Positions 12,001 to 22,731 of a stretch of DNA of 64,000 nucleotides are shown piece after piece. The notes under the pieces are model-generated. The model was given only the letters and a program-made list of their open reading frames with translations, was not told where the DNA came from and searched no databases. The stretch spans positions 3,105,001-3,169,000 of the forward strand of contig NC_133907.1 in NCBI RefSeq assembly GCF_964199755.1, in the 5' to 3' direction. A program made the translations under genes and the position numbers. The stretch comes from Larus michahellis (taxonomy: Eukaryota > Chordata > Aves > Charadriiformes > Laridae). Within the stretch, counting starts at the first letter, position 1. Each line of letters starts with the position of its first letter.

Positions 12001-15000
12001 TGTAGCAAAGCTTTTTATAGGTGCGTGCATTTCTGCAGCCTGGGTGGGTTCTGGGAACGGTCTCCAGCGCTGGGATTGCCAGTCCCCAATGGGCCACGTG
12101 GCTGTGGCAAGCCCTGCCCCTTGTTTTGGTCTATCTTGCCATGTATAAAATGGAAATCTCTTGCGATGTTGACAGGCGTTATTTTAGGTCATCACAAGTT
12201 ACTGCATTTAAAGAACAACTCGAGCTTTATTTAAGTCTTGTCACCAAAGCGTGGGGGAATCTTAGTGTGTAAATGTGTATTTAAAATGTAATTTTAAAAA
12301 TTCTGCATCGATGACTTCCCTCTGTGGATAAAGGTTTGCTCTCCCAAGTGCTGTGCATGCTTCATAAATTCTCAGTATCAAGAATCAACAGGGCAGCCGA
12401 ATGGATGACTTCCTTACAGCGAGGTGTTACAAACTCTAATCCAGTTCCTGCCTTAATAATTAATGAACCAGTGATCAGGGTTCACTAGAAAGTGCTTTTG
12501 CATTTTTGATTTTTTCTCTGTTCAAGTGAGGTGAAGGTGTATCAAGTTAAAAAATAACTTGGGAGAATATTTGCTACTTCTTTCTTCTAAGTTGCTTAAA
12601 ATGCTTATTTCGCAAGAGTCTGCACATCTTATTCCTGCTTCACAAAGCTCCTGCCATCGGCTGGCACTGAACGCTCTCCCTGCACCGCGCTTTGCACTGG
12701 GGGGTCCTTTTATTCCTATTTTGGTGGTTCTGCCTTGACATTTCAGAACAATTTTAATGGTTCGTGAGAAGATGGTTCAGCTCTCAGCAAGACTAACCCT
12801 GTTTGTGTTGCTTGTGAAATGTATCAAAATCTTGTTATCATCCGCTGTAAAAAAAAAAAAATCTATATATAATTCCGTTAAAATACATTTTAAATTAATT
12901 CATACTTGCAACTTTTATTTTACTGAAGCTCAGAGGAGGAAATGAAGCTGTTCTTCATGAATTCTGTCTAAATGCTACTACATTTGGAATTAATCTAGCA
13001 CATCTGTGTAGGGAGGAGAACCTGACACCTAATTGTCAGGTGGCTGCGGCACCACAGGTTTTTCTCTGCAGCAATTTGAATTATGAATAAAATCAAGTGA
13101 ATTCAGCTGTAACTAGGTAAATCTGTCACTTGGCAACTAATAGGCATCATATGAGTCACTGCTGTGGGATATTCTTATTTGGCATATATATATATTTTTA
13201 TTTTATTAGTAAAGCTTGGTTTCCAAATGTTTGAAACTAAATGCCTTTTATTTGTAGGATCAAAGATCAAATTTGTCACCACTGTCTCGGAGGGTTGTTG
13301 AGGTAGGCTTGATGTAAAGTTTGGTTACCTGGAGAGATGAGCAATAACGAAGATGATGATTGGAACGGAAGTCCAATAAAATAAATATCTGACGTGGGCC
13401 TAATATTGCAGACTGTCTGGCTCAGCATGATGCTAAATCTGCAGGGCTGCTGTCGAGCGTAAAGCAAAGATGAAGGAAACTTTATTTCGATAATGTCTAC
13501 AGGCAATGAGAATCCTGAATTTAAGGGATATTTTTGCATCTCGAATTCTACAGTTTTAAAGTCTGGTCTGTGTCTTGACTAGGACATCTAGTGACTCAGA
13601 GAGAGAAACAGACAGGCAGGACTTAGTTTGTCTTGTTTTAAAACCTTTAAGTTAAGGAAGAAAATGATATTTTACTGTTTGGGGTTTCCAGCTAGTTCTG
13701 ACTGTTTCTCTCGGAAAACCCAACTGGGATAAAAGATAAGCATGAGACATGAAGACCTTGACTAATAAGATGAGAAAGAAAAATAAATGTTTGGGTTAAG
13801 GAGGATGGTGTGAATTTCCCTTAGTCCAAAGTTCGCTTGAGGAATGCAGAGAAACAACTGCAGTAACAAACCGGCTGGTTTTGGGGGTGCTGGGGGTGCA
13901 GTGGAGGGTACAGGAGAGCGATGTGTGAGAGATGCTGAATTTGGTCGGTAGATTATTTTTTGTTGCAGAAGACAACTTTATGGTGGATCTCTGATCTGTC
14001 TCTTCTCTAGTTCTCAGGCAGGCGCAACTGGAATGCGGCAAAAGACTTGCAGCGATACAGACGTCGTTACCCGGTATGGACTGAACGACGATGCACGTAC
14101 TCTCGTGGCTCTTCCTCATCCCGTGCTAAGTTTAGGAACACTTTCTAGATTTGAGGGCACCCTTTTGTCTTTGCATTGACAGGCTAATGTGGTTTCAGTT
14201 GGGGTAGAGTTAACTTTTTTTTTATTAGCAGCTGGCATAGTGCTATGGTTTGGGTTTGGGATGAGAAGTACTGTTCATAGTGCGCTGGTGGTTTTAGTTG
14301 TTGCTGCTGAGCTCTCAAGGCCTTTTCTGCTCCTCGTGCCAACTGCCAGCGATGGCCTGGGAGGGGACACGGCCAGGACAGCTGACCCCAGCTGGCCACA
14401 GGGACATTCCGTGCCGTCTGGTGTCACGCTCAGCATATAGAGCTGGGGGAAGAAGAATGAAGGGGGGGACATTTGGAGTGATGGTGTTTACCTTCCCAAG
14501 TCACCGTTATGTGTGATGGAGCCCTGCTTTCCTGGGGCTTGCCTGTGTGGCTTTTCCTCTACCTATTAAATTGTCTTTATCTCAACCCACAAGTTTTGTC
14601 TCAGTCTTACTCTTCCATTTCTCTCCCCCATTCCATCTGGGGGGTGAGTGAGTGGTCCTCGCTCCCAGCTGGGGCTAAACCGTGTCACGGGCTCAGAACC
14701 TTTAAAGGAGTCTTTAGTGAGGGGGAAGGGATGATATGCATTATAAGAAACAAGCTGTTCCTTCCCAAAACACACTTCAAGGATTTAGCTTGAAATGTTT
14801 AGAAACATGAGGGAAAGCAAGAAAAAATGTTGAAGTAAATACTGCCTTTTAAAAGATTGCTGCTTGTTGATTTCTTGTTCTCATCTCCAGGGTTTGATAG
14901 AATCAGAAAACGAGGAGGAAGAAGAGATGTGGAACTTAAGCTTTTATAAAAATGAAATTTGTTTTTTACCCCACGGTAAGTACTTTGATGACTTTTTGAT

Positions 15001-18000
15001 GCAACTCTTGAACTGGTGAAAGAGTAGCTTGGTCTATGTGGGACAGTTATTTAAAAAACACCCAACCACCAAACAAACAAAACCCATCACCAAAACAAAA
15101 ATAAAGAAGAGCAAAAAAACCAACCCAAAATAAAAAAAAAAAACGTACCAAGAATTTCCATTTTTGAATGTCCTTGTTCCTGCTGTATGTTCCTTAATTT
15201 TTTGTTTGGTGGTAGAAAACTAAGGGGTTTTTTTCTGGCTTACCAGGATGGTTGTCTAATTAGAGAAGCTAACGCCTGTATGCGAACACCTGGCTCTGGA
15301 TAAGGAGCCACGTTGGGTGGCTGGCCAACTCTAATTTTCATTTGGTGTCATTTCTTCTTGCCTGACTCCTTCCTTTTCTTTTCAGGTTTGCATATTGAAA
15401 CTCTGCTTGAATCTTGGTGGGACAACTATGAAGTTCTGGAAGAAAACCATTCTTACATACAGTGGTAAAGTACCTGCGTGAATACAGCGCCTCTCTTTAG
15501 TTGTGCCTCTTAGGAGTCAGTTGTATCTGTGTTCCTGAATTCAGCTTTCCAGCAGGGCCACAATTGCTCCTGAGTAAAACTTGCGTCCACTTTATTTTTA
15601 TTGAGTTGTATTCTTCTGGAAACAATGCAGTGGAAATCCTGAAGACTCGGGTTTCTGGTCAGCTGCGGCAGTAGATCTCAGTTGTGCCTCGTCTTACAGC
15701 ACACTGCGGAACCAAGGATCAGGGCAATCAGAGAGCGCCAGATGAGCGAAGTATGTTATCATTGGTGTAGATGATGCTTTTATGGCAGGGATTTATTTGT
15801 CATATAGTAAACTGCTGTGTCCATAAGGATGTGAGGTCTCCAAGAGATGCCTGTGATATCACAGTTTTTGGAATCTTTTTCAGTTTTAACGAAATGGGTA
15901 CCCTGGGCTGGATGTCATCTGGGCTGAAAAGTTCTTTCCTTTCAGGCTATTCCCTTTGCGCGAACACGGGATGAACTTGCGTGCCAGACCGCTCACGTGT
16001 CAAGAAATCCAGGTATTGAAAGCTTTTGTTTGCTTTGGTTTTTGTGAGATCTGAAAGATGTTAGGATTTTCCCTAAATACCTGAAGTATATATACCTAAG
16101 TATCTGAAGACTAGGTTTTTTTACATTGCTTCCTTGGGGCCCTAGTGTGAACGGAGCTTACTCCAGCACTGTTAAGCATTTGTCTTGTGTCCTGCCAGTA
16201 GCTACACCAGCAAATGAAATGTTTAGTGATATAATCAAGCCTTGTTTATAATTCAGGTGTGACTTAAACTCGTGCAGGTAATTAGGGAGTTGCACCTTGT
16301 ACTCATTGGTCTGTCTTGTTTTCAGGCCTTCAAGAAATCCAAGGAAGTTATGCAAAGGTTTATACGAGCGTATCAGCTCATGCTGAGATTTTATGGAATC
16401 AATCTGATCAATGAGGAAACTGGAGAACTTAAGAGAGCAGAGAATTGGGCTAAACGATTTCAAAACTTGAACCGGTGAGTCTCTGTTTATGTTACTGGTC
16501 ATTTACTACAGCCAGACGCTTCTGTGAGAGGAAAAAAAAAAAGTCAAAGTCAAGAAAATCCTCAGCCCTTGAGGAATGGAGGCTTTTGTTGATAAAAAGT
16601 TAGCTAGCTAAAGTGTTTTTAACTTGGCTCGGCCTCTGACTGTAGGTCACCACACTCTCTGTCACTTTATTAAGTGGCAAGTATAATAAGCAAACAAACC
16701 AGCTGAGCCTGGTTTCCTTTTGTATCTGCTGCAGCTGCGAACAGCAGGCATTCTTCACGCTGGTCTCCTGGAGCATGAAATACAGACTTGGAGATGTTAA
16801 TATTTGCTCTAGCAGAGCTTGTGTTTAAAACTGTATTTTAAGCAGCCCCCAGGAAGGGCTAGGAAGGTACTGCTGAAGGCAGGGAGCAGCAGTAAGCCCA
16901 CCTGTACTCCCATCTGCATTGTCAAATAACCTTTAATAGATCACACTCAATAATGCAGGAAACATTTTGCAGGTGCCCTGGGGGTTCGTTGTGACTTCAG
17001 GCTTGTAAGACTTCAACTCAAGGGCTCTGTGTGTCTTTTTCTTTCAGGTTTAGCCACAACAATTTGCGGATTACGAGAATCCTGAAGTGCCTGGGAGAGA
17101 TGGGGTATGAACACTATCAAGTGCACTTGGTAAAGTTTTTCCTAACAGAAACCCTTGTTAAGAAGACATTACCAAATGTCAAGATAAGTGCCTTGGATTA
17201 CTTCCTGTTCACCATCAGAAGCAAACGGAAGAGAAGAGAACTAGTCCACTACGCTTGGCAACACTTCAAACCTCGAGGCAGCTTCGTGTGGGGGCCGCAC
17301 GACAAACTCCTGAAGTACAGGCCCCGCTCCGCCAGGTCACAGCTGCACCAACAGGCTGAGGATAAACAGGAAACTCCTGGTAAAAAATGTGATGATTCTG
17401 AGGAAAAGGATCAGAATCGGTCTCTAGAAGAACAGAAAGCTGGAGGTGCTGGAGATGCTGCAGACTCGCAGCCTAAAGTGAACGATGAAGATGTAAAAGA
17501 GAAGTTAAGTGAATATGTTTCAAAGGGAGGTAAAAAATGTGATGATTCTGTGGAAAAGGATCAGAACTGGTCTCTAGAAGAACAGAAAGCTAGAGATGAC
17601 GCAGACTCGCAGCCTAAAGTGAACGATGAAGATGTAAAAGAGAAGTTAAGTGAATGTGTTTCAAAGGGAGGGGATGGTGATGAGGAGAAAGAAGCTTCAC
17701 TTACCCAGCTGGAGGAGAAGGATTTAAACAGTGAGACTGAAGAAGTGCAGGCTACAGCAGAGAATGACTGCACAAAGGAGAGCAAGAAGAGAAAACTGGA
17801 TGCAAATATGGCAGACGCTAAAAAGAGTGGACAGCTGAAAAGCCCTACTGATATTGAAAACATTTCCCGTAATCTGGGAGAATGTGCGATTGATGCAGAA
17901 AACCCCTCCTCAGTTCTGCTCTTACAAGCAGAAGAGGACCAGGACACACCGAAAGAAGAGGATGCAAGCACCAAAGACTCGGCAGGGCCAGAGACCGCTG

Positions 18001-18263
18001 ATGCAGCTGTAAAACGGAGGAAAGTCAATGAAAGAACATCGAGAAGCAAAACGTTCAACTTGGCCATAAACCTGAACATGGGGCCCTCTGCCTCTAATGC
18101 CACGGTAAATCCATCCGTTGCAAACGCTGAGGCTGAAAAAGAAAATGTCAGTGAGAAAAATGCAGCTGTGGAAGCGACAAGTGAGAAGGGGGGTGGTGAC
18201 GCAAATGGTGGGGCTACGAGAGCCCCAGTTGGTTCCGAGACTGACTGGACTTTTCTCCAGTGA
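8615..18263 (+). CDS. OGFR: Opioid growth factor receptor, 7 coding exons
   Basis: Coding exons: 8615-8842, 14011-14073, 14891-14975, 15386-15464, 15946-16012, 16326-16474, 17048-18263 (1887 nt, 628 residues plus stop). The start is the only in-frame ATG before the conserved DSTWEED block. Residues 1-76 are an acidic leader with nine consecutive Glu. Residues about 77-315 are the conserved OGFr domain, with blocks such as LSFYKNEI, ENHSYIQWLFPLRE, RFQNLN and SHNNLRITRILK. The tail from about 316 is Glu/Lys-rich and carries two basic clusters, KKRKLD (near 470) and KRRK (546-549), both also present in the human protein as nuclear signals. The known family binds Met-enkephalin at the nuclear envelope and nucleus and restrains cell division; it is unrelated to G-protein-coupled opioid receptors. 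Oddities: a 50/47-residue tandem duplication in the tail, and coding-like sequence continuing past the stop in shifted frames to 18528. Gene identity is very secure; the true C-terminus is not. Confidence 0.95.
8696..8737 (+). repeat. OGFR: GAG trinucleotide tract coding polyglutamate in OGFR
   Basis: GAG GAG GAC GAC GAA is followed by eight GAG codons and GAT, giving EEDD, nine Glu and Asp. The acidic character is shared with the human N-terminus, but the pure GAG run is a microsatellite that may vary in length between individuals. Confidence 0.9.
8843..14010 (+). other. OGFR: OGFR intron 1
   Basis: A 5.2-kb intron with a GTGGGT donor and a TTCTCTAG acceptor. It starts inside the CpG island and then becomes AT-rich with T-runs (around 9630, 10525 and 11760) and a short TA-rich tract near 13185. 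I found no additional coding exon, no confident repeat family and no RNA gene. Confidence 0.7.
14188..14687 (+). mobile_element. Solo LTR, ERVL-like avian endogenous retrovirus
   Basis: A block of about 500 bp begins TGTGGTTTCAGTTGGGGT and ends near GTGTCA, so it has TG...CA termini. Its 3' part holds an ATTAAA signal at 14565-14570 in a context (CTATTAAATTGTCTTTATC, then CAACCCACAAG) that I recall from bird ERVL-type LTRs. The last 40 bases contain a degenerate GAGTGAGTGG...GCTGGGGCTAAACC end, also typical. No internal retroviral coding sequence, primer-binding site or second LTR is nearby, so this is a solo LTR left by recombination. I could not see a clean target-site duplication. It sits in OGFR intron 2 in sense orientation. 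Family assignment is from memory and moderately sure. Confidence 0.75.
14565..14570 (+). terminator. LTR poly(A) signal within OGFR intron 2
   Basis: ATTAAA inside the sense-oriented solo LTR, followed by a T-rich and TTTTGTCT stretch. It could cause premature polyadenylation of OGFR transcripts; there is no evidence here that it does. Confidence 0.4.
14976..17047 (+). other. OGFR: OGFR introns 3-6 (with the small exons between them)
   Basis: Introns: 14976-15385, 15465-15945, 16013-16325 and 16475-17047. All are GT-AG. Intron 3 carries an A/C-rich low-complexity patch at about 15051-15144. No other gene is seen. Confidence 0.75.
15051..15144 (+). repeat. A/C-rich low-complexity stretch
   Basis: Almost free of G and T: runs of A interrupted by CC and CAAA-type units, ending in a run of A. 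It could be the decayed tail of an old retrotransposed element or simple-sequence drift; no element body was recognised in front of it. Confidence 0.6.
17379..17669 (+). repeat. OGFR: In-frame tandem duplication in the OGFR tail (50 + 47 residues)
   Basis: Unit 1 is 17379-17528 (150 bp, residues 335-384) and unit 2 is 17529-17669 (141 bp, residues 385-431). Both begin GKKCDDS, contain EKDQN, SLEEQKA and DSQPKVNDEDVKEKLSE, and end VSKG. They differ by a 3-residue length change near the middle and a few substitutions (R/W, Y/C, E/V). High nucleotide identity points to a recent duplication. The human OGFR tail also has tandem repeats, but of an unrelated 20-residue unit. Confidence 0.93.
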
Positions 18264-18528
18264 GAGATCTCCACATCAGCACCACTGCAACAGCGCAGTC
18301 CTTGGAGGCAGAAGTGAGGTAGATGGGGTAGAACAGCAGAAAAAGGCAGAAAATGCAAGTGAAAAAGAGCAAGCAGAAGTCACAGGCAAAAAACAAGTTC
18401 CAGAAAGCGTTGAGCAGAGCATGGCATCCGCTTGCCCTGAAGACGACACTGCCGAGGTTGCAACGCAAAAAGACAAAAGCTCTGAGCACGCGGCAGAACC
18501 TGATGAAGAGCAGGTAGCAGCAGAGTGA
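18245..18528 (+). other. OGFR: OGFR C-terminal tail continuing past the stop in shifted frames
   Basis: The main frame stops at 18261-18263. From 18245 to 18319 a second frame reads an OGFR-tail-like segment (DLHISTTATAQSLEAEV), and from 18319 to the TGA at 18526-18528 the third frame reads a Glu/Lys/Ala-rich tail (for example KKAENASEKEQAEV and ending AAEPDEEQVAAE). Composition matches the upstream OGFR tail and not a 3' UTR. The frame order fits two single-base losses, one in the T-run at 18251-18254 and one in the GG near 18318. This may be real truncation of the tail or two sequence errors in short homopolymers. Confidence 0.6.
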
Positions 18529-18623
18529 GAGCGGCACCGCAGGCACTCGAGCAAGCGGCGATGCCGCTGCCGTACCTGCTGGGAGCCAGCTTTAGCGATT
18601 TGGATGGCAGAACTACATGGAAG

Positions 18624-18629
18624 AATAAA
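18624..18629 (+). terminator. OGFR: Probable poly(A) signal of OGFR
   Basis: AATAAA lies 96 bases after the shifted-frame TGA at 18528 and 361 bases after the main-frame stop, the first good hexamer downstream. Confidence 0.65.
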
Positions 18630-18649
18630 CTTTCTTCGGGCTGATCCTG

Positions 18650-21600
18650 GCTAGTCCCTGTCTGACTTCCACCCTTTTTTAATCATCTGTAGTAATTTCA
18701 CCGAGATCCAGCCCTTGGTTACCCTAAAGAGGAAAACTCTTAGTCATCGTCTCGGACAGGCTGTGTCCTGTTCCTATTTTTTTATCTGATGTTCGGGATT
18801 ATCTTGGAGTAACAGGGATTTTCGCACTTTGCTTTGGTTCTGGTATGTCCCTTCTTAAAGAGAAGAGGAAAACTGATCTTTCCTTGTTTGAACTAGTCAA
18901 GTATTTATTAAATACATGATTTTTAATGTAAGACAGCATGACCTAATTTGCCGGGCCTTTCTATGACCTTGTACCTTCTATTTGCTATTTTGAAAGGCTG
19001 AACCTTCCCTGGAGGCTTATTCCTGGCAAAGGTGCTGTGTGTCTGCTTCCTAGGGCATAAATCATTATTTTTGTGGCATTTGCCTAAAAGAGACGAGTAT
19101 ATGCATTTCCCATCATGTCCGAGTGTAGTTGCCTCTCCTTCTATAAAGAAAGTAGGTTTGACTTTAGACTGGGGTAAAACACGTACTCAAAACCTTTCTC
19201 TGACCGGTTAACCTTTGTGTACAGATACTGTTCTCTAGGGTGCAAAGTGATGGGTGATTTGTTCCCTTTGTCCCCATCAGAAGTTGCTTTGTAGTGCTTG
19301 TTAGAATTGAGAAATATGAATTGTCTGGTTTTTTCTAAGAGAAAAACCCTCGAACTTTGCCTGAAGCTGTCTAGAGCTCTTTTTCCCCAGGTTTTTCCAC
19401 CGCCTTGAGACCCTTGATAGTCTTCCACAGATACTTACGTCCACTACTGATTCAAAAGCCTTCTGTCCTTAATTGCCAAAATAGAATGAATACTTGTGTT
19501 TTCACAACTTTGCTGTTAATTTGCCGGTGGATTTTCTGCGGGCCCATGGCGTGAAGTTAGATATGTGACATTTAACCCACTTCCTAGTTAGGGCAGGATT
19601 GTTTTACCATTAATGACCAGCGTGTCAGACAGCTGAGAGCATGTTAGAGTGCAACATGTCTGGAAACCACTGGGCTTTGTGGGGCAGTTAATTGAAACTT
19701 TAATTGCAGGGGGTACGCTTGTCTGGTTCGTTTATTTACAGCCCCCAAGAATTTACTTTCAGACCTTGCCAGCTATTTGCCTGCCCTAACGTTGCTGACC
19801 TCCCCGTTAGCTATTCTGCCTGATTTACACAGTATTCAACCAAGTCTGAAGGAGCACTGAACAATTTAGCACTTTGGCTCCTAGAGATTTACAACAGAGG
19901 ACCTGTTTCATGAAGCGGAGGAAACCGTTTCCAACAGCCAGAAGGTCTGGACTTGCCGTTTGCTGAGATTGTTTGTTTTAGTTTGGGGTTTGTTTTTTTT
20001 TTTGGGTGCTGTTTGTTTTGTTGTAGGAGATGGCTAGAGGCTCGCCTGCCTTGCCAGAGGGCAGATGCAGTGGCCTGTGCAACGTTCATGTTTTCCCTCT
20101 CTCTGCTACGGCTCTTAAGAAGCTTCATCTTTCAAGGAATTTGGTCGGTGACTTCCCTTCCCAGACTGTAGGTCCTGATTCAGCATGCCGCATCCACGTA
20201 TGTGGGAATAAAAGTCTGCGAGCTTAACATCTAGTATTCATGGTCACACACATGCTGGAAAAGGCTTTTAATGTTCTTAAATTACTTCTTTTTTTTTTTT
20301 CCTTATTAACAAATGGGGTTGAGTCGCCAATAAGAATACACTTAATTAGATACAAATACTTGAAGACGTTGAGTGAAAATTCTTTCATAAAAGATTCATA
20401 AGAAATTGTTAATTGTGGCTTTTGTACAGATTTATAGTAATTTTCTTATTTAATGAAGTTTTCATTGTGAATACGTGCTCAGTTGGGGCATAGATCCTGT
20501 ATCTTGTTATGGTGATGTGTGGTTTGGTTTTGTGTTAAATGGGATTCCACGGTGAGCCCTGGTCTGGAGAGCTCAAACCAAACCCTTCCCATCATGGTCA
20601 GGTTTAGAGGTTTGGCTGTGGGTGCTTGCAGGAAGTTCACGGGATGTTTTCCAGCAATGAGCTGTATCACAGAGTCTGTTCCATTAACATCACCTATTAA
20701 AGCATGACTTTAATGCATACCGGTTTCTACTTATGTTTTTTCCATCTTTGAGGGTAGGACGTGACCATCTGTCTGCCCCCCACCACCACCACACATCTGC
20801 TGTTGCTTGGGCACCTCCAACAAGCGGTCCAGCCCCAGGCAGGGGTCTGGTGGGCTCAGCATGAGATCAATCTGCTGCTTGGTCCACGTGGAGACGATGC
20901 TCTGTCTTCTGCCACCAGTGTAAAATGTGGCCAGTGAATGTTTGTGGGGAAAGGGCACCCTGCCATGTGCTTCTTGTTTAATGATGCGCTTTGAAGTGTT
21001 TCAGTTTGCCCCGTCTTGGCTTGGTGCTGCCGTCCTCCCAAGCATGTCTGGAGATGCTCTGTGGAGCAAACGAGGACTTTGCTTTTGAGCAGCTCGTGGG
21101 GCTCACTGGCATATGGGGGCTTTCGTCTGGTGGGCCTTTTCCTCCAGGACACAAGCTCAGGGGTGTGTTTGTGGCGATGGTTCTGGAGGTGGCTGTGTCC
21201 CTTCAGCTGTGACCCCCCTGCGTGGGGACATGGAAGGAGAGGAGGACCAGTCCTCCTCTGTCCTGTGGGGTGGGCATGAAGGTGAATACTCCAGAGCCCT
21301 TCCCTTGCTGGCCAGAAGCAGGCTGAGCTTGCCGCAGCCCTCCGAGCCCTGGCTTGCTGTGAGCAGTGTGTGCCCAAAGGATCTGGATCTGCTTTGCCTT
21401 CTCTCTTGCCATCCGTTGTCCCCGGTGCGGAGGAGGAGGCACAAGGTCTGTGCCGAGCAGTTCCTGCGACTGCGCTGCTCTCCCTCGGCGAGGTCTGGGG
21501 TGTTTAATAAAGCATTTGATTTACTTTGAAGCCATCCAAAGACATACAGACACATGCTCCCTTTCTGCCCCCAGCTGCCTGTTCCGCAAAATCTTGTGGG

Positions 21601-22560
21601 AACTTGGTAAATCTTTGAGCCCTTTATCCCTCTGTCAAGGCTGGTGGGATGTTGGCTGCTGGGGAGCTGGACGGGCACACACTGCGGGCTCATAGAAACC
21701 TCCTGGCAGAAGGATGCCAAACTGAAACCTGGTATTTCATTTTTTAACTTTTGCTTTTCCACTTCTTCCTCTTGCTAACCAAATGAGAGCTGTGTCATCG
21801 CGGTCCCCATGAATCTTTCCACTGTTCCTCTACACTTCCAAGCCCCGCTTTGGATGAAATTGTCTTTAATCGATAAAGGGAAGCATGAAGCTATTTGCAG
21901 GAGATGCATCTTCGTGAATGTATTGCCATTTGGGATCACCTAGCTGGGAACTGTCATCCTGTTCCTTCCTTGCAAATATTTCAAAGGCAATTCTTCCTTT
22001 TTTTTGGTCACTCTGAGAATGTTTCTCCTTTTTTCTCCCTCCTTGTTTCTCTCTGCGATCATCTGTTCTCTGGTCAGGATTCATCACTTTCCCTGGAAAT
22101 CGGCTGGCATTCTTTAGATCTCCCTGAAAAACACCCAACAGATGTGAATACACCTCCAGAGCTAATAAACCATCTCGCAAAGCAGTAAGTGCAGTTGCAC
22201 TCGTTACAGGTATATTAATTTCTCTAGTGAAGTTAGGTAGCCTCAGGCGCTCGATAGCTCTCGCTCTGTGTTGCCTTTTATCTGGCACCACTGGAGTGGT
22301 GACGGGCTTTGAGAAATGCCCCGGGTGAGACCTGAGGAACGTCTTTGTATCCCCAGCTGGAGCAGCCGGATTTTGCTCCTGCGGCGTCTGCAAGTCCGGC
22401 CCTGCCGTGGGCTCCCTCCCTGTTTGCTCAGGGCTGGGGCTGCCCAGCGGGACATGAATGAGCTTCTCTTCTGCCTGCCTGCTGCTCCCCCTCCTTCTCC
22501 AAACCTCCCCTCTCCTCCCAGCTCGGCCCCTTTGCCTCTGCTCCTGAGCTCTGCCCTCCA
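18650..22560. other. OGFR-COL9A3 intergenic sequence
   Basis: About 3.9 kb without a supported gene. 20700-21700 has several overlapping open frames on both strands, the longest about 170-200 codons. They have no recognisable domain and contradict one another, so I treat them as chance. Short T-runs occur near 19990 and 20290. No CR1 end or LTR was recognised. Confidence 0.6.
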
Positions 22561-22665
22561 GCTGGAGCCGCAGGTTTATCTGGAGGCGAGGAGGAGGAGG
22601 GATCTGCTGGACCCGAAAGGGTTTAGCTGCCCAGGAGGAACGGAGAGAGGCAGAGCCTGGGCACC
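22560..22665 (+). promoter_or_regulatory. COL9A3: COL9A3 5' UTR and proximal promoter region
   Basis: A modestly GC-rich stretch before the start codon at 22666, which lies in a good context (GGGCACCATGG). No TATA box is obvious. There is no large CpG island, in contrast to MRGBP and OGFR, which fits tissue-restricted (cartilage) expression. The exact transcription start cannot be fixed from sequence. Confidence 0.45.
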
Positions 22666-22731
22666 ATGGCTGGATTCTCCGCTCTCGGGCTTCTCTTCCT
22701 ATGTCAGCTATTAGCCACGACGTCAGCTCAG
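22666..22731 (+). other. COL9A3: COL9A3 exon 1: signal peptide
   Basis: Encodes [20 protein letters not shown] then AQ: short n-region, Leu-rich hydrophobic core, and likely cleavage after Ala21 before Gln22. The exon ends in phase 0 at a GTAAGA donor. Confidence 0.9.

Noticed and set aside
18105-18260. Possible intron in OGFR exon 7 (CACGGTAAAT donor, TTTTCTCCAG acceptor)
   Set aside because: The removed 156 bases keep the frame and still run into the TGA at 18261, so splicing would not rescue the tail; single-base losses explain it better.
17561-18358. 265-codon minus-strand open frame
   Set aside because: Antisense shadow of the biased Glu/Lys codons of OGFR exon 7; Ser/Phe-rich with no domain.
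20856-21762. Overlapping open frames (173 and 201 codons) on the minus strand upstream of COL9A3
   Set aside because: Mixed composition without domains, overlapping equally long frames on the plus strand; no evidence for a gene.
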